64,000 nt of DNA from an uncultured Saprospiraceae bacterium (GTDB lineage: Bacteria; Bacteroidota; Bacteroidia; Chitinophagales; Saprospiraceae): positions 1 to 64,000 of the forward strand of contig CAKZQC010000029.1 of assembly GCA_937139495.1 (NCBI GenBank), given 5' to 3'. Within the stretch, counting starts at the first letter, position 1, and the number at the start of each line of letters is the position of its first letter. The position numbers were made by a program, and so were the translations under genes. Shown piece after piece: positions 34,695 to 43,257 of this stretch. The notes below the pieces were generated by a model. It was given only the letters and a program-made list of their open reading frames with translations. It was not told the origin of the DNA and ran no database searches.

Positions 34695-34824
34695 TACGTT
34701 AATATTTGTTAAGCTAGTAGTTTTTGGTACAGAATTGAAGTATTTTACGATAAATCAATCAAGGTATACCATTACTATTTTGTTTACGTTTTGCCCCAAA
34801 CCTCTTCATTTCAATCAAAAAATT

Positions 34825-36120
34825 ATGCTAAAAAAATTATACAGCAGTCTATTGCTTCTTTGTTTGTGTTGCTCGGCAGCACTCGCTCAGGGCTACATCT
34901 TAATCCCAATGGACGAAGACCAGACTAACCACATGAAAGCCTACGGCATCACCTACCAAGTATTGGCAGCGAAACAAGAAGCCTTTTGGTTACTCAATTA
35001 TCAAGGCGGTAGTTTTGCTTTTCAGTACAACGAAGTATTCAAAAAAGAATGTATTCGTCGTGGTGTATCTTATGAGTTGATACCCACTGCTCGATTCAAT
35101 GCAATATTGGCAGAAATCAATCAGCCAGAGGCGAATATGGAAGCGATGAAGCTCGAAGTAGCCCCCAAAGTAGCGGTCTATAGCCCTACGGTCAATGCCA
35201 AAGGAGAAGAAGTACAGCCGTGGGACGATGCCGTAACGCTCGTCCTTACCTACGCCGAAATCCCTTATGACTTGGTGTATGATGATGAAGTATTGGCAGG
35301 AAAACTGAACGAATACGACTGGTTGCACTTGCACCACGAAGATTTTACGGGACAGTACGGCAAGTTCTACAAGACGTACAGCAATCAGCGTTGGTACAAA
35401 GATTATGTCCAGAAAATGGAAGATTTGGCAACCAAAAACGGCTTCACGAAAGTATCCGAACTCAAACTAGCAGTCGTCAAAAGTATTCGAGAGTTTGTAG
35501 CAGGTGGCGGATTTATGTTTGCGATGTGTTCGGCTACCGACACCTACGATATTGCGTTGGCGGCTGATGGCGTCGATATTTGCGACCACATGTACGATGG
35601 CGATGCGCCTGATCCTGATGCTCAAAGCAAATTGGATTTTGACAAAACATTTGCTTTCAAAGATTTTTCGCTAGTGCGTGATCCACTCAAATACGAATAT
35701 TCGTCTATTGATGCTTCGCCTATCACTTCGCCTGCTCGTAGAGTCAAGGACGATGTCGATTATTTTACGTTGTTTGATTTTTCTGCCAAGTGGGACCCGA
35801 TTCCTACTATGCTGACGCAATCGCACACCAAAACCGTCAAGGGTTTTATGGGTCAAACGACCGCTTTCCGCAAGAATCAAATCAAATCGAATGTACTAAT
35901 ACTTGGCGAAAATAAACCTGCCAGCGAAGCACGCTACATTCATGGTACGTTCCAAAAAGGTTTTTGGAGTTTTTATGGTGGGCACGATCCTGAAGATTAT
36001 CGCCATTATGTGCATGATCCCGCTACGGATTTGGATTTGCACAAGCAGTCTGCTGGCTATCGCCTAATTCTCAACAATGTGCTATTTCCTGCTGCCAAAA
36101 AGAAACCTCGCAAGACGTAG
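34825..36120 (+). CDS. Exported protein of the Bacteroidota family often labelled asparagine synthetase B
   Basis: The protein has 431 residues from the ATG at 34825, which begins a signal peptide (MLKKLYSSLLLLCLCCSAALA, then Q). An in-frame start at 34735 would add 30 residues before the signal and is rejected. The mature N terminus YILIPMDEDQTNHMKAYGI is a hallmark of a secreted family frequently misnamed asparagine synthetase B. There is no N-terminal Cys nucleophile and no ATP-pyrophosphatase SGGxDS motif, so the enzyme name is not supported. The block IREFVAGGGFMFAMCSATDT resembles ThuA/class I glutamine-amidotransferase-like folds. GGHDPEDYRHYVHDPATDL near the end may bind metal. Function unknown. 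Confidence 0.8.
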   Translation: MLKKLYSSLLLLCLCCSAALAQGYILIPMDEDQTNHMKAYGITYQVLAAKQEAFWLLNYQGGSFAFQYNEVFKKECIRRGVSYELIPTARFNAILAEINQPEANMEAMKLEVAPKVAVYSPTVNAKGEEVQPWDDAVTLVLTYAEIPYDLVYDDEVLAGKLNEYDWLHLHHEDFTGQYGKFYKTYSNQRWYKDYVQKMEDLATKNGFTKVSELKLAVVKSIREFVAGGGFMFAMCSATDTYDIALAADGVDICDHMYDGDAPDPDAQSKLDFDKTFAFKDFSLVRDPLKYEYSSIDASPITSPARRVKDDVDYFTLFDFSAKWDPIPTMLTQSHTKTVKGFMGQTTAFRKNQIKSNVLILGENKPASEARYIHGTFQKGFWSFYGGHDPEDYRHYVHDPATDLDLHKQSAGYRLILNNVLFPAAKKKPRKT

Positions 36121-36125
36121 GATAA

Positions 36126-36160
36126 TAGACCGCTTCGTTAGTAGATTTCTATATGCTAGA
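36126..36160 (-). repeat. Possible third, degenerate copy of the 40117/47306 repeat
   Basis: AATAGACCGCTTCG followed by TTAG and later CTAGAC aligns loosely with the copy at 47306-47340. The match is weak and could be chance. Confidence 0.25.
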
Positions 36161-36193
36161 CGGATAGATTTCTAAGAGGTGGACAAAAAATAA

Positions 36194-36230
36194 ACAGCGA
36201 ATAAGGACTTTTTTGGTCTTTATTCGCTGT
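36194..36230. terminator. Bidirectional terminator
   Basis: ACAGCGAATAAGGAC (36194-36208) pairs with GTCTTTATTCGCTGT (36216-36230) with one G-T wobble, between convergent genes ending at 36120 and 36260. On the minus strand TTTATTTTTTG follows. Confidence 0.8.
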
Positions 36231-36259
36231 TGTTGTTTCTGAAGTTATTTAGAGCCTAT

Positions 36260-37672
36260 TTATTTGCTCAATACTATCTTCTCATTAATCAAACCTTCCA
36301 AGGTCTGCACTTTCAAGAAATAAATACCATTTGTCAAATCACCCAAGTCGATTGCCTGCTCCTCATTAAGCTGTGCCGATTGTACTACTTGACCTGCCGT
36401 ATTGAAGACCTCCATCGACCCTGTGATAGGGCGATCTAGTTGGATATAGCCTGTAGTAGGGTTAGGAGATATGGTTAGGTTTATTTTTTGTTGCTGCTCA
36501 ATTCTTGGTAAGGCAGTGATGGTGAGATTCTCAAAGTAACGTATAGTGTCCTTTCTGTCTGCATAGATCGCAGATCTCAATTCTCTACTATGTCCAAACA
36601 AATCTAAATCTCCATCATTATCTATATCTTGCAATTGTACATCACTACTAATTCCTGTATTATTTAGATTACGGAAAGGATTAGCAGGATTACTATAGGT
36701 TAATCTAGTCGTATATAAGGGATTAGCGGCACTCCCTTCATTTTCATAATAATAGTCATCTAATAGTATGTCCAAATCATTGTCATTATCTGCATCTACA
36801 AATTGTATTTTACCCCTAAAAATAGCCCCACCTGGTATCGTATCTTGAAATGGATTGTTGGCTTGATCCAAATCAAAATTTGGACTGGTAGTACTCCCAT
36901 TATTCCTGAAAAAATGATACGCAGCACCACCTGGTATAGATATGTAGTACAATAAGTCTAAATCGTCATCCATGTCAATGTCGATGAAAGTCGATCCTTT
37001 ATTAGATTTTGAATCATTCGACATTTGAGGATACATCGAGTTAATCGTATCTAGAGGGTTTGCTGTTCCTGTTCGCTGAGTAAAAGAAGGATTGATTGAA
37101 TCGCCTGTATTTTCAAAATAGCTAACTGATTCTCCTATAGAATAATAAGGATCTATGGTACCTGCAAAACAATCTAAATCTCCATCTCCATCTACATCTA
37201 CAAAAGAAGGATATTCTATATTGGCACTGGGCAATAATCGACTTCTTCTCGTATAGACAGCACTATCAGCTGCTCCTATATTTTCGTAATACACGTTCTC
37301 ATTTGTAAAGTAATTAAAATAAAAACCAACCACATCCAAATCCCCATCCGCATCTAAATCTGCAAAGGTAATAGAACATCGATTCAGTGTATCATCCGCA
37401 CTATTCAGCGGATTAGCGGTACCCGTATTCTCCATGAATAGTATCGGAGTCACTTGCCCTACCGCAGGAGTAGCCATACCGACTCCAGTCACGACAGCAG
37501 CAGCCATACCCAGCTTCTTAAGCTGAAGCGTATAAGAAGCGAGCTTGTCGAGTAGTTGGCTTTGCTTATATTGTGTGTATTGGTAGAATTTGCCTGATTG
37601 ATAGGCTTTTTGGAGATTTTGGGTGAGTTTGGTGTATTGTTTTTGTAAGTAATTAGGGTTTGTTTGTTGCAT
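36260..37672 (-). CDS. FG-GAP/VCBS-repeat protein with T9SS sorting domain
   Basis: The protein has 470 residues from the ATG at 37672 (an in-frame start at 37735 only adds 21 residues of low-complexity sequence). It opens with an unusual ~55-residue polar segment rich in Q, K and Y (NPNYLQKQYTKLTQNLQKAY...). The hydrophobic export segment follows (LGMAAAVVTGVGMATPAVGQ). Five FG-GAP/VCBS calcium-type motifs follow: DLDADGDLDVVG, DVDGDGDLDCFAG, DIDMDDDLDLLYY, DADNDNDLDILLD and DIDNDGDLDLFG. A type A T9SS sorting domain closes it (LTISPNPTTGYIQLD ... GIYFLKVQTLEG). It is probably a surface beta-propeller-like adhesin or carbohydrate-binding protein. Confidence 0.88.
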   Translation of the reverse strand: MQQTNPNYLQKQYTKLTQNLQKAYQSGKFYQYTQYKQSQLLDKLASYTLQLKKLGMAAAVVTGVGMATPAVGQVTPILFMENTGTANPLNSADDTLNRCSITFADLDADGDLDVVGFYFNYFTNENVYYENIGAADSAVYTRRSRLLPSANIEYPSFVDVDGDGDLDCFAGTIDPYYSIGESVSYFENTGDSINPSFTQRTGTANPLDTINSMYPQMSNDSKSNKGSTFIDIDMDDDLDLLYYISIPGGAAYHFFRNNGSTTSPNFDLDQANNPFQDTIPGGAIFRGKIQFVDADNDNDLDILLDDYYYENEGSAANPLYTTRLTYSNPANPFRNLNNTGISSDVQLQDIDNDGDLDLFGHSRELRSAIYADRKDTIRYFENLTITALPRIEQQQKINLTISPNPTTGYIQLDRPITGSMEVFNTAGQVVQSAQLNEEQAIDLGDLTNGIYFLKVQTLEGLINEKIVLSK

Positions 37673-37984
37673 TTTGTTTGTTTTTTGGTTTATAGAATTG
37701 ATTATTGTTATAAATCTAAATAAAATAAAAACCAATACAAGGTTTTTTATGCAAATAATTTCTTGTTATTTTTTATTTGGTAAATTATTGGCTGCTGCTC
37801 CTTGTTGGTTATGCTCCTTTTTATCATTTAGCAATGGGGTATTTTAGACCTGTTTTTAGCTTACTTACTGCTTATTCGCAATAAAGCGGCTATTATCTTG
37901 GGTGGCTTTTTTTATTTGATTATTTTTGGCGTTTGTTCTCATTCGGAAGTTGCGTTAGCGACTTACCAATACTCTTATAAAATT
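37673..37984. other. Divergent spacer, no gene
   Basis: A 312-bp AT-rich spacer lies between the divergent FG-GAP and HEAT-cyclophilin genes. I see no clear TAnnTTTG box, repeat or RNA structure; an in-frame extension of the plus-strand gene to 37898 is not preferred because it precedes a lipoprotein signal. Confidence 0.5.
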
Positions 37985-40003
37985 ATGTTTTTCATCAAAT
38001 CGCTGTTGCTTGCGGCTGCTATACTTGCATTGGCAGCTGGCTGCACTCCCGACAAAAAAACTACGACCGAGCCACTCGAAGTAGATATTCAGAATCCTGT
38101 GATACAGCAAATATTGGGTCTCAAAAATAAACGAGATACCAAAAGTTTGTTGCCTTATTTGTCGGTCGAAAACCCTGCTCACCGTTATATGGCGGTTCTA
38201 GCGTTGGGTTCGGTACAGGATAGTTCGGCTATCAAGAGTTTGGCAACACTACTCAACGATGAGTATCCCGAAATACGGACAGCTGCTGCCTATGCACTTG
38301 GTCAGACGGGCAATTTGAGTGCTGCCAATTATTTGGCAGAATCTTTTGACTTGGATACTGTACGTTCGGTACAGGCGGCCATGTTGGAGGCTATTGGTTA
38401 TTGTGGCGACATGAATTACCTCAAATATATGGCTACGGCTCCGCCTTATCCGATTCAGGATAGCCTGTTGTGGGAAGGTCAAGCGGCTAGTATTTATCGT
38501 TTTTCGTTGCGTGGATTGGTACACAAGGAAGGCACCACCAAAATTATGAATGATTTTATTGCCAACTCGCTAATGTCTCCGAAGGCTCGCTTTATGGCTG
38601 CCAATTATTTGGCTCGCACGCCAGGTATTGACCTAACAGGGTACGAGAATGTACTGCTCAATAGTGTGGAAGAAGCAAAAGATATTAACACGCTGCTGCC
38701 TCTACTGATAGGTTTGGCAAAAACTCGCACGCCCCGTGCTAGAAATCGACTATTGGCGATGTACGATACCCAAGAAGATCACCGAGCGAAGGTCAATATT
38801 CTGAAAGGTATCAAATTTTTTGTGTACGATTCGGTCAAAACATTGGCATTCGAGGCCCTAAAAGACACTAGTATTTCGGTACGTATCACCGCAGCCGAGT
38901 ATTTGTATTATAGCGGCAATGACTTGGATGCTCCTAAGTATTTTGAATTGGGATTGGAGCAAAAAAACTGGCATGTGGCAAGTCTTCTTTTTGGGGCAGC
39001 GCTACGCAATACGATTTATTTCAAATCAAAAACAAAGAATTTCTATAGTGCCAGAATAATAGCCCTCTACAAGGAAAGCACCAATGTATATGAGCAGGCG
39101 GCATTGCTCAAAGCACTCGGAAATTATAGCTGGAATTATCGTTTTATTAGTCAATCTATGTTTCCGACCTCCGATACGGTCAAGATACCGCCTGTGATAC
39201 GCAGTAGTGCTACGGAGGCATTGGTTAGCTTGCGCAAATCGAGTGATTTTGGCAAAGAATTGAGCTTATCTAGGGTACGTGTTGCCAATGAGCTCAATCT
39301 ATTGTTCAAGCAAGCAATACAAGAAGGTGACCCTGCAATGTTGGCGATTGTAGCCGAGATGCTGACTATAGCGGAGCTAGATTTCAAGACGGTCTATCCT
39401 GATTATCAATTTCTGAAAGAGGCACAGTCCAAACTGTCCTTGCCGAGCGATATAGAAACATATATTTATTTGCAAAAAGCAATCAACTACTTTGAGGGGA
39501 ACCCCAACAAGAAAGTAACTGTGGAGTCGAAGTCATACACCGAAATTGATTGGCAATTGATACGAGCATTGAAAGACAATCATCAAATAACAATACTAAC
39601 GAATAGAGGAAATATTACGTTGCAGTTGTTGCCTGATGTAGCACCTGCTACAGTGACGCAGTTTGTCAATCTGGTCAAAGCAGGCTATTATAATGGTAAG
39701 TTTTTTCATCGAGTGATTCCTAACTTCATGGCGCAAGGTGGCTGTTCGAGAGGCGACGGTTGGAGTGGATTTAATATTACGGTCAAGTCCGAATTTAGCC
39801 CGAAGGTGAGCTACAATCAAGCTGGTATGGTGGGCATGGCTTCGGCAGGAAAAGACACCGAAAGTGCTCAATTTTTCATAACGCAAGCACCTGCCCTATA
39901 CTTGGATAACAACTATACTCTTTTTGCGAAAGTATCGAAAGGTATGCCTGTATTGCAAAAGCTAGAAATTGGCGATGTGATTGAAAAAATAGAAATAAAT
40001 TAG
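37985..40003 (+). CDS. HEAT-repeat lipoprotein fused to a cyclophilin-type peptidylprolyl isomerase
   Basis: The protein has 672 residues from the ATG at 37985. A lipoprotein signal (MFFIKSLLLAAAILALAAGC) is followed by HEAT-like helical repeats from ~50 to ~480. The clearest are YMAVLALGSVQDSSAIKSLA and IRTAAAYALGQTGNLSAANY. The C-terminal ~150 residues are a cyclophilin: NRGNITLQLLPDVAPATVTQ, FFHRVIPNFMAQGG, ESAQFFITQAPALYLDNNYT and FAKVSKGMPVLQKL. The catalytic-site arginine is in FHRVIP and the Q in MAQGG is kept. Likely an outer-membrane-anchored periplasmic folding factor in which the HEAT scaffold binds clients. This fusion recurs in Bacteroidota. Confidence 0.9.
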   Translation: MFFIKSLLLAAAILALAAGCTPDKKTTTEPLEVDIQNPVIQQILGLKNKRDTKSLLPYLSVENPAHRYMAVLALGSVQDSSAIKSLATLLNDEYPEIRTAAAYALGQTGNLSAANYLAESFDLDTVRSVQAAMLEAIGYCGDMNYLKYMATAPPYPIQDSLLWEGQAASIYRFSLRGLVHKEGTTKIMNDFIANSLMSPKARFMAANYLARTPGIDLTGYENVLLNSVEEAKDINTLLPLLIGLAKTRTPRARNRLLAMYDTQEDHRAKVNILKGIKFFVYDSVKTLAFEALKDTSISVRITAAEYLYYSGNDLDAPKYFELGLEQKNWHVASLLFGAALRNTIYFKSKTKNFYSARIIALYKESTNVYEQAALLKALGNYSWNYRFISQSMFPTSDTVKIPPVIRSSATEALVSLRKSSDFGKELSLSRVRVANELNLLFKQAIQEGDPAMLAIVAEMLTIAELDFKTVYPDYQFLKEAQSKLSLPSDIETYIYLQKAINYFEGNPNKKVTVESKSYTEIDWQLIRALKDNHQITILTNRGNITLQLLPDVAPATVTQFVNLVKAGYYNGKFFHRVIPNFMAQGGCSRGDGWSGFNITVKSEFSPKVSYNQAGMVGMASAGKDTESAQFFITQAPALYLDNNYTLFAKVSKGMPVLQKLEIGDVIEKIEIN

Positions 40004-40049
40004 AACTTTTATAAATGTTGCTACATTACAATAATTGAGTTTGGAAGTT

Positions 40050-40080
40050 TAGAGTATATCTACAGATTACACTAAATTTT
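40050..40080 (+). repeat. Degenerate piece of the 39-bp palindrome (copy D)
   Basis: AGAGTATATCTACAGATTAC followed by ACTAAATTTT resembles the palindrome arms, with many changes. It is next to the 40117 repeat. Confidence 0.3.
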
Positions 40081-40116
40081 TAATTCTTTCTTAGTAACAA
40101 CTTTTATTAAATAAGG

Positions 40117-40186
40117 ATTGATAAGGGCATTGAAAACTATTATTGGAAGTCTAACATCTAGTATCTACCAGCAAAGCAGTCTTATT
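40117..40186 (+). repeat. ~70-bp inverted repeat, left copy
   Basis: ATTGATAAGGG (40117-40127) and a 50-base core (40137-40186) match the reverse complement of 47306-47375; by my count 44 of the 50 core bases agree. The core contains TTGGAAGTCTAAC, CTAGTATCTA and a hairpin-forming GCAAAGC segment. The pair faces inward around cysC-cysD-cysN and the hybrid regulator. No transposase is present. Confidence 0.8.
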
Positions 40187-40214
40187 TTATACGTAAAGAA
40201 ATCAATTAAAAAAT

Positions 40215-40814
40215 ATGGCAGATAATATTCATCCGATTTTTGATACGCTGCTACAGCGTCAAGATCGAGAAAAACGACTCGGACAGCGAAGCAAAGTACT
40301 TTGGTTGACAGGGCTTTCGGGTTCGGGCAAGAGTACGATTGCGGAGGCACTCGAAAAAAAGCTATTTGAAGCGGGGTATTTTCCGCAAGTACTTGATGGC
40401 GATAATATTCGTTCAGGTATCAATAGCAATTTGGGTTTTAGTGTAGAAGATCGTCAAGAAAATATCCGTAGGATAGCCGAAATAGCCAAACTCTATTTGC
40501 ATTCGGGTGTTGTTACCATCAATTCGTTTATTAGCCCTACTCGGGCTATTCGACAGCTCGCCAAAGATACCATTGGAGCAGCTGACTTTGTGGAGATTTA
40601 TATCAATACACCATTAGAAATCTGTGAAAGCAGAGATGTAAAAGGACTCTACAAAAAGGCTAGAAAGGGAGAAATAAAGGGTTTTACGGGTATTGATTCG
40701 CCTTATGAAGCACCGCTACAACCTGACTTAGAAATACAAACCGAGAACCAAACCATAGAACAATCTGTTCAGCAGTTGTTTGAATTTTTATTACCACTCA
40801 TAAATCATACATAA
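40215..40814 (+). CDS. cysC: Adenylylsulfate (APS) kinase
   Basis: The protein has 199 residues with the P-loop GLSGSGKST (residues 33-41), the LDGDNIRSGINSNLGFS block that binds APS, and ENIRRIAEIAKLYLHSG. It phosphorylates APS to PAPS, using ATP. It ends in TAATG shared with the cysD start, so translation is coupled. With separate CysD/CysN it completes sulfate activation to PAPS. Upstream is a 212-bp spacer with the repeat at 40117. Confidence 0.96.
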   Translation: MADNIHPIFDTLLQRQDREKRLGQRSKVLWLTGLSGSGKSTIAEALEKKLFEAGYFPQVLDGDNIRSGINSNLGFSVEDRQENIRRIAEIAKLYLHSGVVTINSFISPTRAIRQLAKDTIGAADFVEIYINTPLEICESRDVKGLYKKARKGEIKGFTGIDSPYEAPLQPDLEIQTENQTIEQSVQQLFEFLLPLINHT

Positions 40815-41722
40815 TGAAGCATCATATTAGCCACCTCAAAGAGCTAGAAGCAGAATCTATATTTGTGCTGCGAGAAGTAGCCGCTCAATTCGAAAAACCC
40901 GTACTGATGTTTTCGGGTGGTAAGGATTCTATTTTGATGACCTATTTGGCTCAAAAAGCGTTTCACCCTGCCAAAATTCCATTCACACTACTACATGTAG
41001 ATACAGGACATAATTTCCCTGAAGCCATCGAATTTAGAGATGCTTTGGTCGCACGTTTGGGTGTCAACTTGATTGTTGGCTCCGTCGATGAGGCTATCAA
41101 GAGCGGTTTGGTTACCGAAGAAACAGGATTTAATGCTTCTAGAAATGCCTTGCAGACAGCGGTATTACTAGACGAGCTAGAGAAAGGTAAATTTGATGCC
41201 GCTATGGGCGGTGCTCGACGCGATGAAGAAAAAGCAAGAGCAAAAGAGCGTTTTTTCTCTCACCGTGATGAGTTTGGTCAGTGGGACCCGAAGAACCAAC
41301 GCCCTGAGTTGTGGAATATATTCAACGGAAAAAAACAATATGGCGAACACTTCCGTATTTTTCCGATTAGCAACTGGACAGAACTCGATGTATGGCAATA
41401 CTTAATGCAAGAAAATGTAGAGTTGCCGAGTTTGTACTTCTCGCACAAACGCCGTTGTTTCGTTAGAGATGGCGTTGTTTTGGCAGATTCGGACATGATC
41501 AACAAACGTCCTGAAGAAGAAGCTGCAATGGAAGAAATGACGGTTCGTTATCGTACATTGGGCGATATGACTTGTACTGGTGCAGTGCTATCCGAAGCCG
41601 ATACGATGGAAAAAATTGTAGCCGAAGTAGCTGCTACTCGCCAGACAGAACGTGGTGGTCGCTCCGATGACAAACGCTCTGATACAGCGATGGAAGACCG
41701 CAAAAAACACGGTTATTTCTAA
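40814..41722 (+). CDS. cysD: Sulfate adenylyltransferase subunit 2
   Basis: The protein has 302 residues with the ATP-pyrophosphatase PP-loop MFSGGKDSILM (residues ~33-43), FTLLHVDTGHNFPEAIEFRD, and the conserved C terminus ERGGRSDDKRSDTAMEDRKK, GYF. It adenylates sulfate to APS with CysN. It overlaps cysC by one base and lies 116 bp before cysN. Confidence 0.97.
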   Translation: MKHHISHLKELEAESIFVLREVAAQFEKPVLMFSGGKDSILMTYLAQKAFHPAKIPFTLLHVDTGHNFPEAIEFRDALVARLGVNLIVGSVDEAIKSGLVTEETGFNASRNALQTAVLLDELEKGKFDAAMGGARRDEEKARAKERFFSHRDEFGQWDPKNQRPELWNIFNGKKQYGEHFRIFPISNWTELDVWQYLMQENVELPSLYFSHKRRCFVRDGVVLADSDMINKRPEEEAAMEEMTVRYRTLGDMTCTGAVLSEADTMEKIVAEVAATRQTERGGRSDDKRSDTAMEDRKKHGYF

Positions 41723-41838
41723 GCGGGTCTCAAGACATTATTCCGAATCTATTTTACAAAAAAAATATCGCCACTGATGCTTTTTTTCTTGCATTGTCGT
41801 AAGGAAATTAGCCGAAAGGCGACTACTCTATATAAATC

Positions 41839-43104
41839 ATGACAACAAAGAAGGCAACAAAAACAGAACTCCTACGATTCACTACTGCAGGTAGTGTTGA
41901 TGATGGAAAAAGTACCTTGATTGGTCGATTGCTCTATGATAGCAAATCTATATTCGAAGATCAGTACGAAAATATAAAAGAAACGAGCGAACGCAGAGGG
42001 GAAGAAGGGGTAAATTTTGCCCTATTGACCGACGGACTCAAAGCAGAAAGAGAACAAGGTATAACGATTGATGTCGCCTATCGTTATTTTGCTACGCCTA
42101 AGCGTAAGTTTATCATAGCGGATACACCTGGTCACATACAATATACGCGCAATATGGTCACAGGGGCATCTACTGCCAATGTCGCACTCATCTTGATTGA
42201 TGCTCGAAAAGGAGTAATTGAGCAGACTCGTCGTCACTCTTTCATTGCTTCCTTACTACAGATTCCACACTTGGTAGTTTGTATCAATAAGATGGATTTG
42301 GTGGATTATTCGGAAGATAAATTCCATGAAATCAAAGAACAATTTTCGGAGTTTGCATCCAAGCTAGATATCAATGATATTGAGTTTGTGCCTATTTCAG
42401 CACTCAAAGGCGACAACGTCGTCAATCGTTCGAAGAATATGACTTGGTACGACGGTTCGACCCTACTCTACCATTTGGAGCATGTACACATCGCTTCGGA
42501 TCACAATTTTATTGACTGTCGTTTCCCAGTGCAGCACGTTATCCGTCCTTATACCGACGAGCATCACGATTATAGAGGTTATGCAGGTCGTGTAGCAGGT
42601 GGTATATTGCGCAAGGGCGACAAAGTAACCGTACACCCTTCTGGGTTTACTTCTACGATCAAGAAAATAGATACGTTTGATGGCGAAATAGAAAAAGCTT
42701 ATCCGCCGATGTCGGTCACCTTGCTACTCGAAGATGATATTGACATTAGTCGTGGCAATATGATTGTACGGGAGAACAATCAAGCGAAAGTAACACAAGA
42801 CCTAGAAGTAATGGTTTGTTGGTTCAATAAAAAGCCACTGCAACTCAACGGAAAATATACCATACTGCATACCACCAACGAGGTACGTGCGATGGTCAAA
42901 GATGTCCGTTACCGCCTCAATATCAACACGCTCAAACGAGAAGAAGACCAAAAAGATATTGGTATGAACGATATTGGTAGAGTCGTACTCCGCACAACCA
43001 AGCCGTTGTTTGTTGATGCGTATAGAAAAAACAGAATAACAGGGGCTTTGATTTTTGTAGATGAAGGCACTAACGAAACAGTAGGTGCAGGTATGATTCT
43101 CTAA
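41839..43104 (+). CDS. cysN: Sulfate adenylyltransferase subunit 1 (GTPase)
   Basis: The protein has 421 residues: an EF-Tu-type GTPase with G1 GSVDDGKST (residues 18-26), G3 DTPGH and G4 NKMD, plus two beta-barrel domains. It ends without a fused CysC kinase domain, consistent with the separate cysC gene. It drives APS synthesis by CysD through GTP hydrolysis. A strong terminator follows at 43132. No sulfite or PAPS reductase genes are adjacent. Confidence 0.97.
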   Translation: MTTKKATKTELLRFTTAGSVDDGKSTLIGRLLYDSKSIFEDQYENIKETSERRGEEGVNFALLTDGLKAEREQGITIDVAYRYFATPKRKFIIADTPGHIQYTRNMVTGASTANVALILIDARKGVIEQTRRHSFIASLLQIPHLVVCINKMDLVDYSEDKFHEIKEQFSEFASKLDINDIEFVPISALKGDNVVNRSKNMTWYDGSTLLYHLEHVHIASDHNFIDCRFPVQHVIRPYTDEHHDYRGYAGRVAGGILRKGDKVTVHPSGFTSTIKKIDTFDGEIEKAYPPMSVTLLLEDDIDISRGNMIVRENNQAKVTQDLEVMVCWFNKKPLQLNGKYTILHTTNEVRAMVKDVRYRLNINTLKREEDQKDIGMNDIGRVVLRTTKPLFVDAYRKNRITGALIFVDEGTNETVGAGMIL

Positions 43105-43131
43105 TCCGAATAGCTCGTATTGTACAATCAA

Positions 43132-43172
43132 GACAAGGTAAAAAGTAAAACTTTTCACCTTGTCTTTTTTTT
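43132..43172 (+). terminator. Intrinsic terminator of the cysCDN operon
   Basis: GACAAGGTAAAAAGT (43132-43146) pairs with ACTTTTCACCTTGTC (43150-43164) with one mismatch around a 3-base loop, followed by eight T. Confidence 0.88.
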
Positions 43173-43189
43173 GGGTAGTCTATGATTCG

Positions 43190-43204
43190 TACCTTGCGAA
43201 GGTA
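43190..43204. promoter_or_regulatory. Short palindrome upstream of the hybrid regulator
   Basis: TACCTT-GCG-AAGGTA followed by a T run lies 54 bp before the ATG of the regulator. It could be a second small terminator behind the cys operon or a protein binding site, for example for the regulator's own AraC domain. Confidence 0.35.
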
Positions 43205-43257
43205 TTTTTTTCAATAAGTTTTTTTTCTAAATATCCCCCCGAAATAGCTCTTACAGT

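Noticed and set aside
34494..34712. 72-residue plus-strand ORF between acpP and the next gene
   Set aside because: It overlaps both divergent promoters and has no recognisable features beyond a hydrophobic start.
34735..34824. Upstream start of the exported protein at 34825
   Set aside because: It would place 30 residues before a clear signal peptide and lies within the leader.
40003..40215. Possible tRNA or structured RNA before cysC
   Set aside because: No cloverleaf or T-loop signature (GTTCGA-type) is present; the structure is explained by repeat copies.
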